Of a DNA stretch of 64,000 bases, positions 33,562 to 43,163 are shown in pieces. A model generated the notes under the pieces. It ran no database searches and had not been told where the DNA came from. It saw nothing but the letters and a program-made list of their open reading frames with translations. Made by a program: the position numbers and the translations under genes. The stretch covers positions 1 to 64,000 of the forward strand of contig CAYOPD010000011.1 in the NCBI GenBank assembly GCA_964405735.1, written 5' to 3'. The stretch is from JADJLQ01 sp964405735. Lineage in GTDB: Bacteria; Bacteroidota; Bacteroidia; Chitinophagales; Saprospiraceae. Position 1 is the first letter of the stretch; each line of letters begins with the position of its first letter.

Positions 33562-33906
33562 TCAATTCAACGTAAACGGCGCAAACAGAATCCCTTTTCG
33601 CGCATCATAGTCCACCCGGATGCCGGCGTGGTGAAGGTCGATTTTTTCCGGGTCTTTGCGCCCGTCAATGATAAAAACTTTACATCCCTGGGCGTATCTC
33701 AGTTCCGGGTTGTTGTCCTTCCAGCAATGGGCAAGTTCGTATACCGTGGCGGAATAATTGTTATGCCACCTGCTTCCAAAAACGATCTCCAGGTAAATGA
33801 TTCCGTTCTGAAAATCCAAAAGCCTGGATTTTAATCCATAGCCGACCCGGTAGAGACAGTCGGTCTTGATGATGTGTTTGCGATTGATTTCTTCGATATT
33901 TACCAC
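33562..33906 (-). CDS. small protein of unknown function
   Basis: A 114-residue protein I do not recognise. It has no signal peptide, membrane segment or low-complexity stretch. Composition is that of a small soluble beta-rich protein, with IIYLEIVFGSRWHNNYSATVYELAHCW in the middle, KVFIIDGRKDPEKIDLHHAGIRVD and a closing GILFAPFTLN. It contains several His residues and one Cys near a possible metal site (LAHCWKDN, LHHAG), but no known motif. The only available start is GTG 33906; an upstream in-frame stop at 33919 rules out a longer form, and AAGGA about 8 nt before the GTG could serve as SD. The lack of Met makes the start uncertain. Confidence 0.55.
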   Translation of the reverse strand: MVNIEEINRKHIIKTDCLYRVGYGLKSRLLDFQNGIIYLEIVFGSRWHNNYSATVYELAHCWKDNNPELRYAQGCKVFIIDGRKDPEKIDLHHAGIRVDYDARKGILFAPFTLN

Positions 33907-34399
33907 CTCCTGGTTCCTTCAGAAATTGTGCCAAATTGAAATTTTAACAATATTTCAGGGCGCGGGAATAAATAACCGGGACGATGGCAGGTCCATTTTT
34001 CTTTTTGCTATGTCCAATGAATCCGGGATGCTGAGCCTGGCCAATCAGGTTAAAAAATAATATACGCTCCGCAACCGATACCTGTGCAATATTAATTCGG
34101 GCTTTCAAACTACCAGGCTTCTATACACCGGAAATGGATAATTTTTTATGCTGAGAATTTTATGATTTTATTCACTTTTATAATTATTTTTATATAATTG
34201 ATTTACAATTAGTTATAATTATTCTTGTATTGAATAAAGTTAAAAAAGAACTATCAAATTTTAAAAAATTAGCATTTTATTAGAATTTTCTGAGTCAATT
34301 GTTATTTTTGGCCGTCCGATACGTTATATACGGATATTCGGCATTTATTGATTATAACTCGCAGATATAGAATTTAAATTTTGATTCTTAATAAATTGT
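33907..34399. other. AT-rich intergenic region upstream of the SusC gene
   Basis: About 490 bp without a supported gene. The first 150 bp have ordinary composition; from about 34130 it becomes very A/T-rich, with long runs of T and A, as is common upstream of strongly expressed Bacteroidota genes. A TATTTTTG -7 box lies at 34303-34310. A near-palindrome around CGTTATATACG (34321-34331) follows and could be an operator. I find no tRNA or anti-sigma/ECF pair here. Confidence 0.6.
34303..34310 (+). promoter_or_regulatory. -7 box TATTTTTG for the SusC/SusD pair
   Basis: A perfect TAnnTTTG box about 90 nt upstream of the SusC start, giving a leader of about 80 nt. No good TTTG -33 element is seen at 19-21 bp. 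The long leader contrasts with the leaderless promoters elsewhere in the window. Confidence 0.45.
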
Positions 34400-37300
34400 A
34401 TGAAAAGGGAAAATTTTACTCCAAAACTGAAGCAAGCATGCAGGTCGTTCCTTTCGGCCGGACTGCTGCTTCTCACCGTTTCTGTGAGCGCCCAGATTAC
34501 AGGGGTGGTTACGGACAGAGCTACAGGTGATCCATTGATCGGGGCTTCGATCCTGATCAAAGGGACTGCTACGGGTACCGTCACGGATGTCGACGGGTCT
34601 TACAGTATCGTTGCGAAAGAAGGTGATGTATTACAGGTTTCTTACACCGGGTTCACCGCGATAGAAGTATCGGTTGGCCCCAATGCGGTCCTCAATATTA
34701 TGCTTGATGAAGGGGTCTTAATTGACGAGGTGGTGGTTACCGGATATACGACAACCAAGAAAAAAGACTTTTCCGGTGCCGTTTCCCTGGTAAAGGCTGC
34801 CGAATTGAAAGCGGTGCCTTCGGGTAACGTGGAACAACAGCTCCAGGGCCGTGTATCTGGTGTAACCGTGGTGACCAACGGCCAACCCGGCACCACCAGC
34901 ATCATCCGGGTCAGGGGTTTTGGCGCCTTAGGTGGAAACCAGCCGCTCTACATCGTGGACGGGCAGCCGGTAGGCTCTACCGACTTCCTCAATCCCGATG
35001 ACATAGAATCGACTACGGTATTAAAAGACGCCGCTTCCGCTTCTATTTACGGAGCCCGCGCTGCCAATGGGGTTATCGTTTACACTACTAAAAAAGGGTC
35101 TAAAAACTCCAGGAAGGTAAATATCAGCTATGATGGGGTCTTTGGATTTACTGATCCTAACGTGGCGGGAGCACCAAAAATGCTTACACCGCAGGAGCAG
35201 GCCGATTGGACTCATATTGCCTACCGCAATAATGCAGCAGCCAACGGTACTGAGGTCAAATACAACCATCCCCAGTATGGTACCCAGGCCCAGGCGACCC
35301 TTCCCGACTATCTCCATGCCAATGGAGCGAACGGAGTTCGTGGTAGTGTTGATGTGGAAGCCATCAAAGCAGCTGCAGCTGCCAATCCCGGAACGGTTTT
35401 CTTGATCAAACCAAACCTTGCAGGGACCAACTGGTATGATGAACTCACCCGGACCGCCGGCCTTATGCGCCACACTCTTGGCTTTAGCGGTGGCGGTGAA
35501 AATAGCCGCTTTTATGTATCCCTTGGCGCTCAAAACCAGGATGGTATCCTCATCCAGAACAAGTTTAAAAGGTATTCCCTCCGTGCCAACATGGAATATA
35601 ACCTGACCAACAAACTTCGTTTCGGCCAAAACATTCAGTTTACCTATCGGGCTGTCCTGGGTCAGGAAGGTGGAACGGGTGGTATTGGTATTGCGGATGA
35701 TGAATCCAGCGTATTATCCGCTTACCGGATGCCCACGGTGATCCCCGTGTTTGATGAGCTTGGGCAATATGCCAGCACCAAAGCCGCCGGATTCAACAAC
35801 CCCAGAAATCCAATCAGGTCCCGCGAACTGAACAATAAGGATGACCGCAGTTATAACATGAACGGCTTGGGTAACCTCTATCTGGAACTGGATGTTATTA
35901 AAGGTCTGGTACTTCGTACCTCCATTGGAGGGGATTATGGCTCCAGTTTTTTTAAAAATTACAACTACAGGTATTTGGGTGACTCAGAACCGGAAGCCAG
36001 CAACTCCTTCAGTGAAGGAAGTAGTAATAGCTTTGGTTGGGTAAATACCAATACTGCCAACTACAATTTTAAAGTTGGTAATCATGGCTTTAGTATTTTA
36101 GCCGGGGCTGAGTTTCTCAATACGGGCAAAGGAAGGTTTATCAATGGTTCCGGACTCAACCCATTTTCAACCGATCTGGATTATGTGAACCTCAACGTAG
36201 TTCAGAGCCCGCAAGTAAACAGTGGCCTTTTCAGCGGCGTCAATTTTGAATCCCTATTTGGGAAATTGGATTACAATCTGAACGACAAATATTACGTGTC
36301 TGCAACAGTAAGAAGGGATGGTTCTTCCCGTTTTGGTGTAAACAACAGGTATGGAGTATTTCCAGCCTTTGCCGCTGCCTGGAGGGTGACTGGTGAAGAC
36401 TTCCTCCGTGCCAATGAAGTACTGACCGACCTGAAAATCAGGGGTGGCTGGGGCCAGATGGGTAACTCCAACAACGTGGACCCTGCGAACCAGTATTCAT
36501 TATATGCCGCAAACAGGGGCAATTCGTTTTATCCCATTGAAGGACAAAACAGCGGGGTCAACGAAGGTTATTACCGTTCCCGTATCGGAAACCAGGACGC
36601 CAAGTGGGAAACATCTACTACCATCAACATCGGTTTTGATGCGACCTTATTTGATGGGAAATGGGAAATTGTCGGTGATCTTTGGAAGAAAAAGACCGAT
36701 GACCTTCTCTATACCGTTCCCCTCCCTGGTGTAGTGGGTAGTTTTGCTTCCGCTCCTGCAGTCAATATTGCCAAGATGAACAATTCAGGATTTGACTTGT
36801 TGGTAATCAACCGCGGTAAACTAGGCTCCAGCTGGAACTATGATGCCAGTTGGACCAGTTCATTCCTGAAAAATGAGATTACCTACCTCGCTCCGAATAT
36901 TACTTTCTTTGGAGGAAATGCATACAGGGGTGTAAGCCCGATCCGGAATGCGGTTGGACAACCCTTATCTTCTTTCTTTGGTTACAAAGTACTCGGCTAT
37001 TTTAAAGATGCCGCCGATGTTGCCAGCTCTCCTGCTCAGACCGGGAAAGGAGTGGGAAGGTTTAAATACGAAGATGTCAATGGAGATGGCAAAATTGATC
37101 CATCCGATCGGACTTTTATTGGAAATCCGGTGCCTAAATACACTGGTGGCCTGGTATTAAATGCTTCCTGGAAAAATCTCACCTTTGGAACATATCTGTA
37201 TACCTCTCTGGGTAATAAGATATTCAACTTCTCCAAATGGTTTACCGACTTCTTCGGTTCCTTCGAAGGTTCCGGTAAAGGCGAAAGGGCCAAGCAGTCC

Positions 37301-37639
37301 TGGACCCCCGCATTGGGTGACAAAGCAAAAGCACCGATCTGGGAAAGCGCTTCAAATGTAAGTACCAATGCCGGTGAAAATTCCTGGTACGTGGAAGACG
37401 GTTCTTACCTGAGAATGCAATACCTTTCCGTTGGTTATACCCTGCCAACCAAATTGATCAAACCACTTGGACTTTCTAAGGTAAGTTTGAACCTGGCCGG
37501 TACCAATATCTTTACCATTACCAAATACCAGGGACTTGATCCGGGTGTAGGCGGTGACGTAGACACCAACTTTGGGGTGGATGTTGGTAACTATCCGGTG
37601 ACCCGTGGAATGACCTTGGGCATTAACGTGGGATTTTAA
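34400..37639 (+). CDS. SusC/RagA-type TonB-linked outer membrane protein
   Basis: A 1079-residue outer-membrane importer that works with a SusD lipoprotein lid and TonB energy. The signal peptide ends at VSA (residues 1-31). A CarboxypepD_reg-like beta-sandwich follows (about 33-112, ITGVVTDRATGDPLIGASILIKG). A TonB-box-like region (DEVVVTGYTTTKKKD) leads into the plug domain (PSGNVEQQLQGRVSGVTVV, VRGFGALGGNQPLYIVDG, ASIYGARAANGVIVYTTKKG), then the beta-barrel to a terminal GINVGF. The imported compound cannot be read from the sequence. SusD follows 33 bp later. No regulator (ECF sigma, hybrid two-component system) is adjacent. Confidence 0.95.
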   Translation: MKRENFTPKLKQACRSFLSAGLLLLTVSVSAQITGVVTDRATGDPLIGASILIKGTATGTVTDVDGSYSIVAKEGDVLQVSYTGFTAIEVSVGPNAVLNIMLDEGVLIDEVVVTGYTTTKKKDFSGAVSLVKAAELKAVPSGNVEQQLQGRVSGVTVVTNGQPGTTSIIRVRGFGALGGNQPLYIVDGQPVGSTDFLNPDDIESTTVLKDAASASIYGARAANGVIVYTTKKGSKNSRKVNISYDGVFGFTDPNVAGAPKMLTPQEQADWTHIAYRNNAAANGTEVKYNHPQYGTQAQATLPDYLHANGANGVRGSVDVEAIKAAAAANPGTVFLIKPNLAGTNWYDELTRTAGLMRHTLGFSGGGENSRFYVSLGAQNQDGILIQNKFKRYSLRANMEYNLTNKLRFGQNIQFTYRAVLGQEGGTGGIGIADDESSVLSAYRMPTVIPVFDELGQYASTKAAGFNNPRNPIRSRELNNKDDRSYNMNGLGNLYLELDVIKGLVLRTSIGGDYGSSFFKNYNYRYLGDSEPEASNSFSEGSSNSFGWVNTNTANYNFKVGNHGFSILAGAEFLNTGKGRFINGSGLNPFSTDLDYVNLNVVQSPQVNSGLFSGVNFESLFGKLDYNLNDKYYVSATVRRDGSSRFGVNNRYGVFPAFAAAWRVTGEDFLRANEVLTDLKIRGGWGQMGNSNNVDPANQYSLYAANRGNSFYPIEGQNSGVNEGYYRSRIGNQDAKWETSTTINIGFDATLFDGKWEIVGDLWKKKTDDLLYTVPLPGVVGSFASAPAVNIAKMNNSGFDLLVINRGKLGSSWNYDASWTSSFLKNEITYLAPNITFFGGNAYRGVSPIRNAVGQPLSSFFGYKVLGYFKDAADVASSPAQTGKGVGRFKYEDVNGDGKIDPSDRTFIGNPVPKYTGGLVLNASWKNLTFGTYLYTSLGNKIFNFSKWFTDFFGSFEGSGKGERAKQSWTPALGDKAKAPIWESASNVSTNAGENSWYVEDGSYLRMQYLSVGYTLPTKLIKPLGLSKVSLNLAGTNIFTITKYQGLDPGVGGDVDTNFGVDVGNYPVTRGMTLGINVGF

Positions 37640-37672
37640 TTAACTAAAAGACTTAAATAAAAAACATTAATA

Positions 37673-39415
37673 ATGAAAAAGAATTCAAACTGGAGAAAAA
37701 TCAGCCTGAGCCTGATCGCAGCGGCTACTTTTACTTTCTCCTGCAAGGATAACTTTCTGGAAGTTCCGCCGACGGGCTCCCTTGCCAATGCACAACTCGC
37801 AACCAAAGCAGGGGTTGAAGGTGCCTTGATCGGGGCTTATTCCATGCTCAATAGCAAAGGATATACCCAGGTTGCTGCACCCAACAACTGGGTGTTCGGC
37901 AGCATACTTGGGGGTGAAGCAAATAAAGGGACCGATCCCGGTGATTTTAGTTCCATCAACCCGATTCAGCGGTATGAGACTGAGCCGACTTCAGGCGATG
38001 TAAATGGCACCTGGCTTGCTAAGTATGAAGGCATTTCCAGAAGCAATGCTGTCTTAAGGCTTGCCGCGGCTGCAACGGACATCTCCGCAGCGGATCTCAA
38101 ACGCATACAGGGTGAAGCCCGTTTTTTAAGAGGACATTTTTATTTCGAGCTTAAAAAAATCTTCAACAGCGTTCCGTATATAGATGAAACTAAAGATTAC
38201 GGAAGCGGAATTGAAAAGGTTCAAAACAGCCCAAATTTTTGGGATAAAATCGAAGCCGATTTCAAATTTGCTTACGATAACCTGCCGGAAACCCAATCTC
38301 AGGCCGGCCGGGCCAATAAATGGGCTGCCGGATCTTATCTCGCAAAGGCTTATCTGTTCCAGAAGAAATGGAACGATGCCAGAACCTTACTGGATGCCGT
38401 GATCGCGAATGGCAAAACAACCAATGGTAAGAAATATGGCTTGGTAGCTAATTATGCTCAAATTTTCAATGCCGCCAACGATAACCATGAAGAATCCATA
38501 TTCGCAGTACAAAGCGCAAACAATTCCGGCAGCGTCAATAACTCAAATCATTTTGACGTTCTGAATTATCCTTACAATACCGGTACCGACGGACCCGGGA
38601 ACTGCTGCGGGTTTTTCCAACCCAGTTTTGATTTGGTGAATTCGTTCCGCACGGATGCCAATGGCCTTCCTTTATTGGATGGATCTTACAACAGTGCGGC
38701 TAATGCAGTCAAACACGACTACAACATTGAATCGGCTTCTCCCTTCACGCCTGATGCAGGAACACTCGATCCCCGCCTCGATCATTCCGTAGGACGCAGG
38801 GGAATCCCTTACCTGGATTGGATTGCCCATCCTGGTAAAAACTGGATCAGGTCTCAAGGTTACGCCGGACCTTACTCCAATAAGAAGTATGTCTATTATA
38901 AGTCTCAGGAAAATTCCCTGACCGATGGAAGCGGATGGACCCGTGGATATTCAGTCATGAATTATACAATTCTCCGTTTCGCTGATGTATTGCTCATGGC
39001 CGCTGAGGCTGAAGCAGAAGGCGGTAGCCTGGAAAAGGCCCGCAGTTATGTCAATCAGGTACGTGCCCGTGCAGCCAACCCGTCTTCCTGGGTTAAGAAA
39101 CCGGACGGATCCAATGCGGCTAATTATGTCATAGGTTTATATAATACACCTTGGACAGATAAAAACGCTGCACTCAATGCCATCCGTTTTGAACGCAAAC
39201 TCGAATTGTCCGGTGAAGGGCATCGTTTCTTTGACCTGGTGCGCTGGGGCATAGCAAAAGATGTATTGAATAAATACCTGGCAAATGAAGCGGTATTGTT
39301 GGTAACCATGTTTGGCGGCGCGAGCTTTAAGGACGGTAAAGAATACTTGCCCATCCCGCAAACCCAGATTGATATTCAGGGCAAGGATGTCCTTACCCAG
39401 AATCCGAGCTACTAA
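37673..39415 (+). CDS. SusD/RagB family nutrient-binding lipoprotein
   Basis: A 580-residue outer-membrane lipoprotein. The signal peptide ends at TFS with Cys24 lipidated, followed by the family start CKDNFLEVPPTG. The N-terminal TPR-like SusD domain (about 28-230) shows GVEGALIGAYSML and EARFLRGHFYFELKKIF. The C-terminal RagB/SusD domain ends with RFADVLLMAAEAEAEGG, AINAIRFERKLELSGEGHRFFDLVRWG-type text and the usual YLPIPQTQID...LTQNPSY close. It forms the lid of the SusC channel. A strong terminator lies 33 bp downstream and separates it from the next operon. Confidence 0.95.
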   Translation: MKKNSNWRKISLSLIAAATFTFSCKDNFLEVPPTGSLANAQLATKAGVEGALIGAYSMLNSKGYTQVAAPNNWVFGSILGGEANKGTDPGDFSSINPIQRYETEPTSGDVNGTWLAKYEGISRSNAVLRLAAAATDISAADLKRIQGEARFLRGHFYFELKKIFNSVPYIDETKDYGSGIEKVQNSPNFWDKIEADFKFAYDNLPETQSQAGRANKWAAGSYLAKAYLFQKKWNDARTLLDAVIANGKTTNGKKYGLVANYAQIFNAANDNHEESIFAVQSANNSGSVNNSNHFDVLNYPYNTGTDGPGNCCGFFQPSFDLVNSFRTDANGLPLLDGSYNSAANAVKHDYNIESASPFTPDAGTLDPRLDHSVGRRGIPYLDWIAHPGKNWIRSQGYAGPYSNKKYVYYKSQENSLTDGSGWTRGYSVMNYTILRFADVLLMAAEAEAEGGSLEKARSYVNQVRARAANPSSWVKKPDGSNAANYVIGLYNTPWTDKNAALNAIRFERKLELSGEGHRFFDLVRWGIAKDVLNKYLANEAVLLVTMFGGASFKDGKEYLPIPQTQIDIQGKDVLTQNPSY

Positions 39416-39447
39416 TAGGCTTTAAGATTTTAATCATACATGTACAG

Positions 39448-39478
39448 GGCCACCGGTTTAGAAGCCGGTGGCCTTTTT
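39448..39478 (+). terminator. strong rho-independent terminator after SusD
   Basis: A perfect 9-bp stem, GGCCACCGG (39448-39456) with CCGGTGGCC (39465-39473), an 8-nt loop, then TTTTTAATTTT. It separates the SusC/SusD unit from the FG-GAP/malonate unit. Confidence 0.9.
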
Positions 39479-39584
39479 AATTTTATATACCGGTTTTTAT
39501 TCCCCCGGGAATGGCTTGACTCAGTCAATTTTAGGTTTATTTTATATGAACATGAGGTGGCGATGTGTAGATTTGTCCTTGATT

Positions 39585-42500
39585 ATGAAACGGATATCTA
39601 TCGGTCTGGCAGCTTGCCTGATGATCATGGCCTGCAAGCCGAGAACGGCCCTTTTTACACTAATCCCGCCAGAATCGTCAGGCATCACCTTTGTCAATGA
39701 GATTACGGAATACGATACCTTTAATATCCTCAATACTGAGTTTATATACAACGGGGCAGGGGTGGCCATTGGTGACCTCAACGGCGATGGACTGGAAGAC
39801 CTTTATTTCGCCGGGAACCAGGTGGGTAATCGTTGTTATCTAAACCTTGGAAATCTTAAATTCAAAGACATTACCGAAGCCGCCGGGGTGCAGAAAACAA
39901 AGGGCCAATGGTCATCCGGGGTCAATATCCTGGACGTCAATACCGACGGGAAACAGGATATTTATGTATGCAATACCCTGATCCGGAATGGGGACCAAAG
40001 AAAAAATTTATTATTCATCAATCAGGGCAGCCAGGGGGATATTCCGGTATTTAAAGAAAGCGCCGCGGAGTATGGCCTGGATGATACTTCCTACGCCTCG
40101 CATGCGCAATGGCTGGACTATGACCTTGATGGAGACCTGGACCTCTTTATTGGCACCAATTTTATCGACAGGCCCAGGCCCGGCACCTTCGTCAAGGATG
40201 TAAATAATGATTGTGCCCTCAATTGTGATAAACTATACCGCAACGACCGGGACAGCATCCTCGGGCATCCCCGCTTCACTGAGGTATCCGAGGCGGCCGG
40301 GCTGAACCTTCACGGCTACAGCCACAGCAGCCTCATCTATGATTTTAATGAGGATGGCTGGCCGGATATTTATGTGGCGAATGATTACCTCAGCGACGAC
40401 CTGATCTACATCAATAAACAGGATGGGACCTTTACCAACCGGTTGGCGAGCATTTTCAGACACCTCGCCTCTTCCGCGATGGGCAGCGATCTCGGCGATA
40501 TCAACAACGACGGCCGGATGGAAGTGATTACCGCAGAAATGTTGCCCAATACCAACCTCAGGAAAAAAACCCTGCTCGGCCCAACCAATTATTCTTATTA
40601 CCTCTATATCCAGGAATATGGCTACCAGTACCAGTTTACCCGGAATGTCCTGCAACTCAACAATGGCCTGTCTCCCGAAACAGGAATGCCTTCGTTCAGT
40701 GAAATTGGTTTCCTGAGCGGGGTGCACGAGACAGAATGGAGCTGGGCTCCCTTATTTGCTGATTTCGACCTCGACGGCCTGGAAGATTTGTATATCACCA
40801 ACGGATTCCCAAAGGATGTCACCGATCATGATTTTGGAGAATACCGGGCGGAAGCCAATAACCTGGTCAGTGATATGGAACTTCAGGAACTGATTCCCAT
40901 TGTTAAAATTCCAAACTTTTTATTCAGAAACAAAGGAGATCTCCATTTTGAAGACATCAGCAAAGAAGGTGGCATATCCATTAAATCCTTCTCCTATGGA
41001 GCGGCCTATGCAGATCTGGACCTGGACGGGGACCTTGAACTTGTCGTTAACAATATCGACGACGCGCCCTTTCTTTTCAAAAACCAGGCCGAAGTACTGG
41101 ACCGGAAATCAAATAAAAACCATTTCCTTGAAATCCGGTTGAAAGGCAATTCTTCGAATCCGGACGCCATTGGGGCCAGGGTGACTATTTTCACGCACAA
41201 AGGATTGCAAAGCCGGCTTATACTCAGTGGCAGAGGTTATTTGTCACAACCTTCCCTGGTCACCTTTTTTGGCTTGGGCGAGATCACACGCATTGATTCT
41301 GTTCTGATCAAATGGCCGGACGGGACTATACAAAAAGAAGGCCCCGTTTCATCGGACCAGATATTGGTGTTTGAATATGCAGGTAAGCCAGTTCCGGGTT
41401 CGGAGGGCGTTTCATTGGTGAAACCTTTCAGAATGCAGCATCCGGCCGCCTTGGGGCTGGACTACAAACACGTGGAAAAGGACTTTATTGATTTTAATAT
41501 TCAGAAAACACTGCCCCATAAAATGTCTCAATATGGCTCTCCGATTGCGGTTGGAGATATCAACAACGATGGAATGGATGACCTCATTCTTGGAGGCAGC
41601 GCCTTCCAACAGGAGACGATATTTTTGCAGGACCGGAACGGAAAATTCACAAAAAGCGCACTCCATTCCAAAACCAAAAGGGATGAGGATGCAGAAGATG
41701 CAGCCCTGGTGTTGTTTGACGCAGATGGAGATCAAGATCTGGACCTGGTCATTGCCCGGGGATCCTATGAAAACCTGATGTCTGATCCTTCTGTTTTTCA
41801 GGTCTCGTTTTTGACCAATGACGGTAAGGGGAATTTTTCACCAGATACCCTTGCGATACCCAATACTGCCAGGACCTGCGCTTCGGTCGTCAGGACCGCC
41901 GATATTGACCTGGATGGCGATCTGGACCTTTTTATCGGGGGCAGGGTGTTGCCGGGATATTACCCAAAGGCCGATAAAAGTTTTATCCTTCTCAATCGGT
42001 CGTCCGGGGGAAAACCTAATTTTATCCTTGCGCCAGACTCCTGGAATGCCGCACTGGACCATGCAGGTATTGTTAACGATGCCCTCTGGTCAGACTATGA
42101 CAACGATGGCAAGCCTGATCTTATGTTAGCTACCGAATGGGGGCCGGTAACCATCTATAAGAATGATGGTAAAAGCCTCTCCCGGCTGACTGCTCCATCC
42201 CTGGACCAGCATACCGGTTGGTGGACCAGCCTGCTTGCGGGAGATTTTGATAATGATGGGGATATGGACTATGTCGCGGGCAATTATGGGCGCAACATCT
42301 ATTTCACCTGTTCTTCTGCCGAACCCATGACAATGTATGCCAAGGACTTTGACTCCAATGGCAGCCTCGATCCATTTATTTCCTGTTATTGGAGGGATAC
42401 ACTCGGCATAAAACGTGAATATTTTTATCATGGCCGGGATGATATGCTCAAACAGCTGATCCTGATCCGCCGGAAATTCCAAACCTATACATCTTTCGGC

Positions 42501-43148
42501 CTGGCCACCGTAAACCAGGTTTTTACTCCAAAGGAACTGGAAGGGGCAATAATCCTGAAAGCCCGCAATATGAATTCCGTCCTTCTGGTCAATAACGGAA
42601 ACGGGGATTTCAGAATAGATACCCTGCCGGTGGAAGCCCAGTTTGCACCATTGTATGGAATGGTTGCCCAGGATATCAATGGCGACGAATTCCTCGATCT
42701 CGTGCTCACCGGCAATGACTATGGGATCGAGCTCACCCAGGGCCGGGCGGACGCGATGCAGGGCCTTGTTTTGATCAACGATGCGAGGGGAGGATTTAAA
42801 TACCTGCCGTTCCAGGAAAGCGGCATCTACATACACGGGGATAGTAAAGCTCTGGTCAGAATTTCTTCGGGAACGGATGGCCGGCTTATCACCATGCGCA
42901 ATTTAGACTCCCTGGCTGTCGCCAGTTTCAGGCCTGAGGGACTGCTTTTTGGTTTTCAACAAGGAGAATATTCCGGACTGATGGAGTTTGAATCCGGGGC
43001 CAGGAGGAAAATAGAGTGGGGCTCCGGGGCTTCGATCAATGGCCAATCCTCCGCCTTGCTGTTCTCGGGTCCCGGCGTGTCCCGGATCATCATTCAAAAT
43101 TCATTGTCTAAATCGGAAAGGGTGATTGCGCCTGGTTCCATTCAATGA
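39585..43148 (+). CDS. giant FG-GAP/VCBS repeat lipoprotein with ASPIC/UnbV domain
   Basis: A 1187-residue surface lipoprotein. The signal peptide MKRISIGLAACLMIMA is followed by Cys17, which is why I start at ATG 39585 rather than the upstream 39468 frame, which overlaps the terminator. It contains at least a dozen Ca-binding DxDxDG-type loops (DLNGDGLEDLYF, DYDLDGDLDLFIG, DINNDGRMEV, DFDNDGDMDYV and others), folding as two beta-propellers. Between them is an ASPIC/UnbV segment (about 500-590, HFLEIRLKGNSSNPDAIGARV and SVLIKWPDGTIQ). This is the CRTAC1-like family common beside SusCD pairs in Bacteroidota. Function is unknown; glycan or adhesion binding is usual speculation. The acyl-CoA synthetase gene begins 15 bp later. 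Confidence 0.88.
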   Translation: MKRISIGLAACLMIMACKPRTALFTLIPPESSGITFVNEITEYDTFNILNTEFIYNGAGVAIGDLNGDGLEDLYFAGNQVGNRCYLNLGNLKFKDITEAAGVQKTKGQWSSGVNILDVNTDGKQDIYVCNTLIRNGDQRKNLLFINQGSQGDIPVFKESAAEYGLDDTSYASHAQWLDYDLDGDLDLFIGTNFIDRPRPGTFVKDVNNDCALNCDKLYRNDRDSILGHPRFTEVSEAAGLNLHGYSHSSLIYDFNEDGWPDIYVANDYLSDDLIYINKQDGTFTNRLASIFRHLASSAMGSDLGDINNDGRMEVITAEMLPNTNLRKKTLLGPTNYSYYLYIQEYGYQYQFTRNVLQLNNGLSPETGMPSFSEIGFLSGVHETEWSWAPLFADFDLDGLEDLYITNGFPKDVTDHDFGEYRAEANNLVSDMELQELIPIVKIPNFLFRNKGDLHFEDISKEGGISIKSFSYGAAYADLDLDGDLELVVNNIDDAPFLFKNQAEVLDRKSNKNHFLEIRLKGNSSNPDAIGARVTIFTHKGLQSRLILSGRGYLSQPSLVTFFGLGEITRIDSVLIKWPDGTIQKEGPVSSDQILVFEYAGKPVPGSEGVSLVKPFRMQHPAALGLDYKHVEKDFIDFNIQKTLPHKMSQYGSPIAVGDINNDGMDDLILGGSAFQQETIFLQDRNGKFTKSALHSKTKRDEDAEDAALVLFDADGDQDLDLVIARGSYENLMSDPSVFQVSFLTNDGKGNFSPDTLAIPNTARTCASVVRTADIDLDGDLDLFIGGRVLPGYYPKADKSFILLNRSSGGKPNFILAPDSWNAALDHAGIVNDALWSDYDNDGKPDLMLATEWGPVTIYKNDGKSLSRLTAPSLDQHTGWWTSLLAGDFDNDGDMDYVAGNYGRNIYFTCSSAEPMTMYAKDFDSNGSLDPFISCYWRDTLGIKREYFYHGRDDMLKQLILIRRKFQTYTSFGLATVNQVFTPKELEGAIILKARNMNSVLLVNNGNGDFRIDTLPVEAQFAPLYGMVAQDINGDEFLDLVLTGNDYGIELTQGRADAMQGLVLINDARGGFKYLPFQESGIYIHGDSKALVRISSGTDGRLITMRNLDSLAVASFRPEGLLFGFQQGEYSGLMEFESGARRKIEWGSGASINGQSSALLFSGPGVSRIIIQNSLSKSERVIAPGSIQ

Positions 43149-43163
43149 GGCCTGGACCATACT

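Noticed and set aside
33919..33939. A second sigma-54-like match on the minus strand (TTGGCAC-AATTT-CTGA)
   Set aside because: The -12 GC is missing (GA instead), so it fails the most conserved position.
33866..34060. 64-codon plus-strand ORF upstream of SusC
   Set aside because: Overlaps the start of the orphan gene on the other strand, with no SD, promoter or resemblance.
35021..35629. 202-codon antisense frame in the SusC gene
   Set aside because: Shadow of the plug/barrel coding region; no motif or start signal.
42126..42836. 236-codon antisense frame in the FG-GAP gene
   Set aside because: Shadow created by the repeated DxDxDG codons.
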